NCBI GenBank assembly: GCA_012031335.1
Contig: JAAUTT010000293.1
Location: forward strand, 1 to 6,192
Source: Bacteroidales bacterium
GTDB taxonomy: Bacteria; Bacteroidota; Bacteroidia; Bacteroidales; JAAUTT01
Reading direction: 5' to 3'
Length of the DNA stretch: 6,192 nucleotides
Below the pieces are notes generated by a model that was not told where the DNA came from, searched no databases, and saw only the letters and a program-made list of their open reading frames with translations. The position numbers and the translations under genes are program-made. Positions 1 through 6,192 of the stretch are shown one piece after another (the first letter of the stretch is position 1; each line of letters opens with the position of its first letter).

Positions 1-2
1 GC

Positions 3-1322
3 GAAATTTCGGATGTCGATACTATCATCAATCTGGACTCCTATGCCGGAACAGATGTTAAAGTAACCAGCGAAGGCATTTATGCTACCAGCGGATCCAA
101 CGGTTACCTCAAAGTTTACAATCACAATTACGACTCACTTTATGCTATAGCTGTTAACGATGCCCGATCGGTTGATATTAACTCCTCTAACGCTTATGTT
201 CTTGGCGGGCAACCTGGTAAAGTTTCTGTTTTTAGCAGAAACAGCTACACCAAACTCAATGAATTTTTACCTTCAGGGGCCAATACACCTGAATCGAAAT
301 CAGAGCTGGTAGTTACTGATTCATACATTTTTACAGCACTTAACGAAGGTGGAATAAAAATTCTTAACACTGATGGTTCTCTGAAACAATTCATCCCACG
401 ACCCACCACACCAGCAGGTAAGAAAGACGAAAACTATGTAACGAACAGTGTTTCGTTGAATGGGGATCTCCTATTTGCCGGCAATGGAGAAGCAGGAATT
501 TATATCGGAGGAATAGTTAAGGAACGCAATGATAGTGTATTCTTATTGGGTGCAATAAAATTCGGGGAAGGTCAATCAGCTAACTTTGTTGAATCGAAAG
601 ACAGTGTTGTTTTTGTAGCTACAGGATTAGGCGGATTAAAAATCCTTTCTATCAGCGTTGACGAAGGTGCTCCCGATGATGTTATTCCTACCAAACCTTG
701 TCCGACGCTTTTAGGCCACATTGCCGAACTTTTTCCCGAGGGCTCCAATAATTATGTTGCGCTACCGGAATTATTCCTTTCTACAAACACAAAAAATGTG
801 ATCCTGAAAAAAGAGTCGGAAGTATACATAACCTTTACCGATGAGGTTGCCGGATGGAGAAACTCACTTGGATACTACATTTATAATCTGAATAATCCTC
901 CATTAAACGCAGATCAGCTAGAAAAACATATATTATTCCCAAATCTGTCAAAAGTAGCTGAGGGTGGCGCATTAATCCCCGGAGATATGGTGCAGATTGG
1001 AAATAAAAAATACCCGGCAGGAACTGTTATCGGTTTTTACCTGATTGCCCAGGGATGGAAGAACGGTATGGTTACCGAAGGTATTTATACACATTATACC
1101 AATAATGAATTTAATCCTGCCAATACTCAGCAACACACTTTATTTCAAGATGGTAGCTGCAATGAACTTGTTATGACTTTTGAAGACATTAGCATGTCGG
1201 AACCTTTGAGTTATACCGACAATGACTTTAACGACCTGATTTTTGTGATAAGCGACAATAAAGACCCTAATCATAAAACGCCTAGTACAGCATTCGATGT
1301 GACAAATATTCCAAAAAAATAA
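3..1322 (+). CDS. Beta-propeller-like repeat protein with C-terminal DUF4114 domain (5' truncated)
   Basis: The frame is open from the first bases of the window to the TAA at 1320-1322, giving 439 visible residues; the start lies upstream. A TTG at 456 is only an internal codon, because the same frame reads on uninterrupted before it. The first ~220 residues hold repeated units of about 40-45 residues with the pattern 'aromatic/hydrophobic strand, Ala/Gly, GGIKIL' (EGIYATSGSNGYLKVYN, YIFTALNEGGIKILN, LLFAGNGEAGIYIGG, VVFVATGLGGLKILSI), resembling LVIVD-type beta-propeller blades. The C-terminal ~180 residues match DUF4114: a strand-rich region with NSLGYYIYN (nt ~870-895), then FEDI and the acidic DNDFNDLIFVISD near the end (from nt 1218). 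That acidic motif is typical of the family and may bind calcium, which is inference. In Bacteroidota such proteins are usually exported or surface lipoproteins, but the signal region is outside the window. The exact role is unknown. Transcription probably ends at the hairpin just downstream. Confidence 0.85.
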   Translation, partial: EISDVDTIINLDSYAGTDVKVTSEGIYATSGSNGYLKVYNHNYDSLYAIAVNDARSVDINSSNAYVLGGQPGKVSVFSRNSYTKLNEFLPSGANTPESKSELVVTDSYIFTALNEGGIKILNTDGSLKQFIPRPTTPAGKKDENYVTNSVSLNGDLLFAGNGEAGIYIGGIVKERNDSVFLLGAIKFGEGQSANFVESKDSVVFVATGLGGLKILSISVDEGAPDDVIPTKPCPTLLGHIAELFPEGSNNYVALPELFLSTNTKNVILKKESEVYITFTDEVAGWRNSLGYYIYNLNNPPLNADQLEKHILFPNLSKVAEGGALIPGDMVQIGNKKYPAGTVIGFYLIAQGWKNGMVTEGIYTHYTNNEFNPANTQQHTLFQDGSCNELVMTFEDISMSEPLSYTDNDFNDLIFVISDNKDPNHKTPSTAFDVTNIPKK

Positions 1323-1338
1323 TTTTTGGATAATTTCA

Positions 1339-1377
1339 TAAACGGGTCTTTAGTCTTCAGGATTAAAGACCCGTTTA
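1339..1377 (+). terminator. Rho-independent terminator after the DUF4114 gene
   Basis: A perfect inverted repeat AAACGGGTCTTTA (1340-1352) / TAAAGACCCGTTT (1364-1376) is extended by one outer T-A pair. It can be extended inward by G.T, T-A and C-G pairs, leaving a five-base loop TTCAG (1356-1360). A T-containing tail (AATTTTAAAAATCTT) follows. It starts 17 bases after the stop codon of the upstream gene. The long stem with a GC core makes this a confident terminator, though the U-tract is not continuous. It separates the propeller gene from the ApnL-family gene. Confidence 0.85.
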
Positions 1378-1404
1378 ATTTTAAAAATCTTGTCCCTTCC
1401 TTTT

Positions 1405-1412
1405 TATATTTG
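1405..1412 (+). promoter_or_regulatory. Candidate Bacteroidota -7 promoter box
   Basis: TATATTTG exactly fits the Bacteroidota -7 consensus TAnnTTTG. It lies downstream of the terminator and about 74 bases before the ATG at 1486, which would give a 5' leader of roughly 65-70 bases. No well-spaced TTTG -33 element is visible: the nearest TTG, at 1390-1392, is too close. The call rests on one box and on position between two separately transcribed genes. Confidence 0.4.
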
Positions 1413-1485
1413 AATTCAGAGAACTTACTTTTACATTCAACTTAAATTTATCTGATTAATAACCATAAATTGGGCAATAACTGTT

Positions 1486-3411
1486 ATGGACTGTTTTGAT
1501 AAAAACATTTACAACTATGGAAATCAAGAGCCCCTTCCCAAAAAACACATTTTAAAGGCGGGTAAACTAAGCGTAACTTTCGAAAACGGCTGCTTAAGAT
1601 ACATTGCTATTGCAGAAACTGAGATTGTCAGAAATATTTACTCAGCAGTTCGCGACAAGAATTGGGGAACTATTACTCCTGAAATTTTAGATCAGAAAAT
1701 TCATGAGGAAAACGATTCGTTTAAAATAGAATATTCTGCCCGATACCGGAACCATGAAATTGATTTCATGGCCGATTACATAATTGAGGGGACCAATTTA
1801 TGTGAAATCAGTTTTCGGATGAAAGGAACAGCAATGAAGACCTTTCTGAAAAACAGAATTGGTTTTTGTGTGCTTCATCCGCTCGAAAGAATAAAAGGTA
1901 AAAATTGCCTTATAAGGCATTCGGATAATAGTATTACCCATGAAACATTCCCCTGGGATATCAGTCCGGCTTCTCCTTTTTCGGATATCACAGCAATGGA
2001 ATGGGAAAATGAATTAGCCAGAAGTACCCTTCAGTTCGAAGGAGATGTCTGGGAAATGGAAGATCACCGGAATTGGACCGACAGTTCATTTAAAACATAT
2101 TGTACGCCACTGTCCAAACCATTTCCTGAAGAAATAAAAAAGGGTAATCAGGTTAATCAAACAGTTTTTTTTAAGGCAACTGTTGTTACAAAAACAGAAA
2201 ATATAGTAAATAAAGAATACACCATTATTCCAGACAAAAACTTTTATGTATTGCCTGAGATTGGCACTATTTTAAATTCTACCTCGCTATCCGAAACGGA
2301 ACTGATGCTATTACAGGAAGCAGGTATAAAACATTTCAGGCTCGATCTTAAGTTTAGTCTTAAAAACTGGGAAGAAAAGCTCTTTTCAGCAGTTAAAATT
2401 TCCAGGAGATCGGGTATATTGTTGGAGCTTGTGCTTCATTTTACCGAAAAAATACAGGAAGAAATTAACCATTTAAAAAACTTCAGCCATAACTGTGAGA
2501 TTCCGGTAAAAAACATCAGGATATTTGAAGATTTATCGCGTCATACTTCAGAGAAACTGATTGACGATTCTCTTGACAAGTTAAAATCAATTTTCGGTGA
2601 AATAGCTATTGGAGGAGGTACCGATGCATATTTTGCAGAGTTTAACCGAAACAGGATCAATACTTCCCGGCTCGATTTTTTAACCTACGCAGTTTGTCCT
2701 CAGGTTCATGCATTCGACAACGACAGCCTCATTGAGAACTTTGCTTCGCAGGCCGATACGGTTGAGAGTGCAAAAGCTTTGTACATGGGTAAACCTGTGC
2801 GGATTTCACCTATCACTTTTAAACAACGATTTAATGTAGTGGCTACCGGTGAAGAGCCTCCGGTGCCGGCAGATCAACTTCCGTCTCAGGTAGATGTAAG
2901 ACAGGTTTCTCTTTTTGCAGCAGGCTGGACATTGGGCAGTTTATGGTCGCTGTCTATAGCCAAAACAATGGCCGCCACATATTATGAAGCAACAGGTTGG
3001 CGTGGTATAATTCAAGGAGATAACGATCCAGAAAAACCAGAATTATTTCCGGGACGGAAAGGAGATATTTATCCGATATATCATTTATTGAAATTTATCC
3101 ACAATTGGATACCAATTTCTGTTCAACCCTGCCATTCCAGCCATCCGCTTAAATTCACCGGGCTTATATTGAACGGGGCGAGAGAATCTGTTTTAATCCT
3201 TGCAAATCATACCCCTGAAATCATTAGTATAAATGTGAATGGAATTATTTTAAAAGAAAGAAAAGAACTATCAGCTGAGGTTATGCCGTTGGCTATGAAA
3301 GATCCGGATTTTCTGGAGAAACAAAGCTGGGAGCAAATTGAATTAAACAAGATTTCATTAGAACCATTTGCCATCTACTTTATAAAAATAAAAAAAGAGC
3401 TGAAGACATAA
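1486..3411 (+). CDS. apnL: D-apionate lactonase family protein (ApnL-like)
   Basis: This is an intact 641-residue protein without signal peptide or membrane segment, so probably cytoplasmic. Known ApnL enzymes hydrolyse D-apionolactone to D-apionate in breakdown of apiose, the branched plant cell-wall sugar. The architecture suits the family: an N-terminal beta-sandwich (~20-235), a TIM-barrel-like middle (~250-545) and a C-terminal beta domain (~550-641). Recalled family signatures are RDKNWGT (56-62), IGFCVLHPL (125-133), EMEDHRNWTDSSFKTY (190-205), GGGTDAYFAEFNRNR (376-390), CPQVHAFD (404-411), ISPITFKQRFN (440-450) and DVRQVSLFAAGWTLGS (470-485). The ATG at 1486 is chosen because the conserved AGKLSV..NGCLRYI region begins ~25 residues later. 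No clear Shine-Dalgarno sequence is present, as is usual in this phylum. It stands alone between terminators with no apiose or apionate genes (dehydrogenase, decarboxylase, transporter) in the window. Family membership is therefore well supported, but the exact substrate is inferred and the symbol is by family. Confidence 0.75.
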   Translation: MDCFDKNIYNYGNQEPLPKKHILKAGKLSVTFENGCLRYIAIAETEIVRNIYSAVRDKNWGTITPEILDQKIHEENDSFKIEYSARYRNHEIDFMADYIIEGTNLCEISFRMKGTAMKTFLKNRIGFCVLHPLERIKGKNCLIRHSDNSITHETFPWDISPASPFSDITAMEWENELARSTLQFEGDVWEMEDHRNWTDSSFKTYCTPLSKPFPEEIKKGNQVNQTVFFKATVVTKTENIVNKEYTIIPDKNFYVLPEIGTILNSTSLSETELMLLQEAGIKHFRLDLKFSLKNWEEKLFSAVKISRRSGILLELVLHFTEKIQEEINHLKNFSHNCEIPVKNIRIFEDLSRHTSEKLIDDSLDKLKSIFGEIAIGGGTDAYFAEFNRNRINTSRLDFLTYAVCPQVHAFDNDSLIENFASQADTVESAKALYMGKPVRISPITFKQRFNVVATGEEPPVPADQLPSQVDVRQVSLFAAGWTLGSLWSLSIAKTMAATYYEATGWRGIIQGDNDPEKPELFPGRKGDIYPIYHLLKFIHNWIPISVQPCHSSHPLKFTGLILNGARESVLILANHTPEIISINVNGIILKERKELSAEVMPLAMKDPDFLEKQSWEQIELNKISLEPFAIYFIKIKKELKT

Positions 3412-3428
3412 AGACAACAGCTCTTTTT
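3392..3428. terminator. Bidirectional terminator between convergent genes
   Basis: An 11-bp perfect inverted repeat, AAAAAGAGCTG (3392-3402) / CAGCTCTTTTT (3418-3428), encloses a 15-base loop. The A-run on one arm and T-run on the other give a U-tract on both strands. It can therefore end the plus-strand ApnL-family gene (stop at 3409-3411, inside the loop) and the minus-strand barrel gene (stop at 3445-3447, 16 bases away). The left arm is part of the last codons of the plus-strand gene. Confidence 0.75.
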
Positions 3429-3444
3429 AACATAAACTTCAATT

Positions 3445-3920
3445 CTATTTGATTGTATACCTTATCGAAAGGGCAAGACCATCGAACCACACATGGTCGT
3501 CGCCTATAAAATTGAAGGCTGGTTTCCAGTCGAGACCTATATTGATAGGTACTTCGTCAAAAGTATACTCCAAGCCGCCTATCAGGTCCATTCCAAAAAC
3601 CGAATGTGAGTTATTATAACGATGATAGTAATAATCGCCTGTGTCCCAAAAGCCGGCATGTCCACCAATTCCGATGAACCAATCGAGGTTATTTACTCCT
3701 TTCAAAGGTTTTTGGTATTCGTATAACCCAGTTATGACAAAGCCATTCCACCGAAAAGCCAACAGCCCTTCCAATGCTTTATCCTGTTTCATAAAATGTT
3801 TTATGGTAAATCCATTGAAAATCCTAATCTACCACCGATAGCGGTACGATATTGCTGAGCCTGCAACGTGCCCGAAACTAAAATAATAAAAGTAACACCT
3901 AACAATAATCTTTTAATCAT
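3445..3920 (-). pseudogene. Small outer-membrane beta-barrel protein, frameshifted
   Basis: On the minus strand an ORF starts at ATG 3920-3918 (MIKRLLLGVTFIILVSGTLQAQ) with a typical signal peptide, cleaved probably around LQA/QQ. It continues QQYRTAIGGRLGF and then hits TAA at 3803-3801. The rest lies in the -1 frame: FNGFTIKHFMKQDKALEG through to YTIK and TAG at 3447-3445. Joining the frames at the TTTT run (3821-3818) by one extra T gives a seamless 158-residue protein RLGFFNGFTIKHF... This has the pattern of small Bacteroidota outer-membrane barrels: xAIGxRLG, a strand around KALEGLLAFRWNGFVITGLYEYQ, YTFDEVPINIGLDWKPAFNF and the terminal LALSIRYTIK. An open segment beginning with Met at 3792 is only the 3' part and lacks the signal peptide. 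An ATG nine bases upstream (3929, MNC) is an alternative start. The specific function is unknown. Either the gene is inactivated or the sequence misses one base. Confidence 0.8.
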
Positions 3921-3953
3921 ACAATTCATATTTCTAATTAATATTTGGGTTTT

Positions 3954-3986
3954 AAAATATAACAGCGTTCATACGGAATGTGACAA
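3954..3986 (-). promoter_or_regulatory. Possible promoter of the outer-membrane barrel gene
   Basis: Read on the minus strand, TTG (3986-3984) is followed after 22 bases by TATATTTT (3961-3954), which matches TAnnTTTG at all but the last base. The box ends about 33 bases before the chosen ATG at 3920. Position in the divergent intergenic region is right, but the elements are short and imperfect. Confidence 0.3.
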
Positions 3987-4103
3987 GGTGCTGTTTCAGG
4001 AAATCAAGTTTGTTATAGATATTCCCAACAAAAACATATAAAATCTTGTTTTCACAATATTAAACAGCGAATTATAAGAATTCCTTTTCTTCATTTCAAA
4101 GCT

Positions 4104-6111
4104 ATGATAACAACCGGTTCGAAATACACAAATCACCTGATTAACGAAAACAGTCCATATTTATTGCAGCATGCACATAATCCGGTAAACTGGTTTCCCT
4201 GGGGTGAGGAAAGCTTTTTATAAAAGCCCGTTCGGAAAACAAACTGGTACTTGTAAGTATAGGATATGCAGCCTGCCATTGGTGCCATGTTATGGAACAC
4301 GAGTCGTTCGAAGACGAAGAAGTTGCCCGTTTAATGAACGAATATTTTGTATGTATCAAGGTTGACCGGGAAGAAAGGCCAGATATCGACCAGGTGTATA
4401 TGGATGCAGTTCAGTTGTTAACCCGTAGTGGAGGCTGGCCTTTAAATTGTTTTGCACTCCCCGATGGTCGTCCGGTTTTTGGGGGGACCTATTTCCCCAA
4501 AGAAAACTGGAAACAGGTATTACAATCACTCAACGAAGTTTACACGCGCGATTATGAAAAAGTAATTGAACAAGCCAATGCCATTACAACAGGATTATCG
4601 GATATTGGCCCACTTCTTCAGGGTGAACAAACTTCAGCATTTACAACCCAATTTATTGACCAGTATTACAATACCTTATCGCGGTCGTTTGACAAAATTC
4701 ATGGAGGAAACAAAGGCGCTCCCAAGTTTCCGATGCCTGTTATATATGAATATTTACTGAGACATTATTTTCATACCCAAAACACAGAAGCACTGGACGC
4801 AACCTTGCTAACACTCGATAAAATGGCACAGGGTGGTATATTCGATCATCTCGGAGGAGGTTTTGCCAGATATTCGACCGATGAGCAATGGCTGGTTCCA
4901 CATTTTGAAAAAATGCTTTACGATAACTCCCAGCTTATTTCTCTGTACAGTAAGGCTTACAAAATAGCTCCGAAAAAAGCTTACCGGGATATTATAATAA
5001 ACACTATCAGTTTTGTTGATCGCGAGCTTACTTCGCCCGAGGGTGCATTTTATTCTTCACTCGATGCTGATAGTGAAGGAGAAGAGGGAAAATTTTATGT
5101 ATGGACAAAAAGAGAAATAGTTGAAATTTTAGGAAGCTTATCAGACGAATTTTGCAGGGTATACCAGATTACTGAAAAAGGAAACTGGGAAAATGGTAAA
5201 AACATTTTACATCTATTAGAATTTCCCGGTGAGAAGGAGGCCAGCTTTTTAAAAGAATGCCGAGAAAAAATTTTCAAAGTAAGAGAAAAAAGAATAAGGC
5301 CCGGTTTAGATTCAAAAATCCTCTGCAGCTGGAATGCCCTGATGATTGAAGCATATCTTGAAGCATATACAGCTCTTGGCGATGAAATCTATTTCAGGAA
5401 AGCATTGTCGAATGCTGTTTATCTTGAACAAAACCATATAAACAAGGGAAAAGTATTAAGAGTTAATCAAAATCAAAAGACCATCCAGGGATTTCTGGAT
5501 GATTATGCATTCACGGCCAAAGCATTTATAAGACTGTTTCAGATTACCTGTAACGAAAAATGGCTTCAATATGCCAGAGATATAGCCGGCGAAGTAATGG
5601 CAAGTTTTTACGATCCAAATACAGGTATGTTTTTTTACACATCGGCACACGATGCACCCCTGGCTGTGCGGAAACATGAAATTCATGACAATGTAACACC
5701 AGCTTCCAATTCGGTTATGGCACAGGTACTTCTCCAACTCGGTAAATATTACAATAGCCCGGAATATTCGGACATTGCAAAACCATGGTTACAAGTTTAT
5801 CGGATACAATGCTTAATTATGCCGGTTATCACAGCGGATGGGCTAAAACCCTCTGCGACCTGACATTTCCAATATTTGAAGTAGCCGTAACTGGCCCTGA
5901 AGCAGTAAATAAAGTTCTTGAACTCGAATCGCATTACCTGCCACACATACTTATTTGTGGTTCACCGGTCGAAAGTTTTCTGCCATTATTAGAACACCGG
6001 TATCGTCCCGGGGAAACATGGATTTATGTATGTGAAAACCAAACATGTAAACTTCCCGCGACTAAAACAGAAGTGGTATTACAACAGTTAAGCGGACAAC
6101 TTCAAACGTGA
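4104..6111 (+). pseudogene. Thioredoxin-domain YyaL/SSP411 family protein (DUF255), two frameshifts
   Basis: Three consecutive segments encode one protein: 4104-4223 ([22 protein letters not shown]..., ending SFL then TAA), ~4217-5863 and ~5782-6111. One extra base in the T-run at 4215-4219 and one in the A-run at 5779-5782 restore a continuous 669-residue protein, close to the usual ~670-690 of the family. The N-terminal thioredoxin-like domain (DUF255, ~8-165) has [20 protein letters not shown] and the redox motif CHWC (restored Cys58/Cys61) in GYAACHWCHVMEHESF, then VDREERPDID and GGWPLN. The middle (~190-560) is the alpha/alpha-toroid, with GGIFDHLGGGFARYSTD, VPHFEKMLYDN, LDADSEGEEGKFY and DSKILCSWNALMI. 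The C-terminal part includes NYAGYHSGWA and CENQTCKLP. No signal peptide is seen, so it is likely cytoplasmic. The family's biochemical role is not established; a thiol-redox role is inferred. A start at the internal ATG 4292 would remove CHWC. The breaks may be real inactivation or sequence error. Confidence 0.88.
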
Positions 6112-6176
6112 TTTGATCAAAAAACATTTTGATTCTCTCACTGTTATGAATACTGTACTATCAAACACATATTACC

Positions 6177-6192
6177 ATGAAAAAATTAATAA
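6177..6192 (+). CDS. Start of a further gene (MKKLI..., truncated by window end)
   Basis: ATG AAA AAA TTA ATA is the usual opening of a Bacteroidota signal peptide (positively charged n-region then hydrophobic residues), 65 bases after the stop of the YyaL-family gene. Only five complete codons are visible, so the product cannot be named. An in-frame-open ATG at 6146 in another frame (MNTVLSNTYYHEK) is a weaker alternative. With no strong terminator between, cotranscription with the upstream gene is possible. Confidence 0.45.

Noticed and set aside
3641..3841. 66-codon plus-strand open frame
   Set aside because: It lies antisense to the outer-membrane barrel gene, whose protein is clearly family-like; the plus-strand product has no recognisable features.
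3961..4069. Repeated AACAGCG (3961-3967 and 4063-4069) and AACAGC/GCTGTT inverted pair in the divergent intergenic region
   Set aside because: The 6-7 base matches are expected by chance at this length and do not sit at a consistent position relative to promoter-like boxes.
4141..4359. 72-codon minus-strand open frame
   Set aside because: It is antisense to the conserved thioredoxin domain of the YyaL-family gene.
4566..4760. 64-codon plus-strand open frame
   Set aside because: It overlaps the YyaL-family coding frame, which carries all the conserved motifs here.
5095..5277. 60-codon minus-strand open frame
   Set aside because: It is an antisense shadow within the YyaL-family gene.
5456..5737. 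93-codon minus-strand open frame with many cysteines
   Set aside because: It is antisense to conserved alpha/alpha-toroid sequence; the cysteine content is a by-product of the opposite-strand codons.
6116..6133. Weak hairpin ATCAAAA / TTTTGAT after the YyaL-family gene
   Set aside because: The stem is seven pairs and almost all A-T with no T-tract after it, so it is too weak to call a terminator.

Overview
The window looks like chromosomal DNA from a member of the Bacteroidota, probably a free-living or gut Bacteroidales/Marinilabiliales-type organism. The base composition is AT-rich. Shine-Dalgarno sequences are absent or weak, there are -7-like boxes of the TAnnTTTG type, and the outer-membrane and propeller proteins have a style typical of that phylum. 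The lineage is inferred from protein style, not from a marker gene.

Layout: (a) 3-1322 (+) is the 3' end of a large gene. It encodes beta-propeller-like repeats followed by a C-terminal DUF4114 domain and is probably exported. A strong hairpin terminator follows at 1339-1377. (b) 1486-3411 (+) is an intact 641-residue cytoplasmic protein of the D-apionate lactonase (ApnL) family. (c) A bidirectional terminator at 3392-3428 separates it from a convergent gene, 3445-3920 (-). This gene encodes a small outer-membrane beta-barrel protein with a signal peptide and is broken by a one-base frameshift near 3818-3821. (d) 3921-4103 is a divergent intergenic region. (e) 4104-6111 (+) encodes a YyaL/SSP411-type protein (thioredoxin/DUF255 domain plus alpha/alpha-toroid). 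It is split into three frames by two frameshifts, at about 4215-4225 and 5779-5782. (f) At 6177 another gene appears to start (MKKLI...), cut by the window end.

The genes do not form an evident pathway. The first two are separated by a terminator, the third and fourth are divergent, and only the last gene could be cotranscribed with its neighbour. The most notable signal is three frameshifts within about 2 kb, each explained by one missing base in an A/T homopolymer, while the upstream 3.4 kb is clean. Local sequence error is the simplest explanation and pseudogenisation is the alternative. I see no CRISPR array, mobile element, tRNA/rRNA or clearly novel system.
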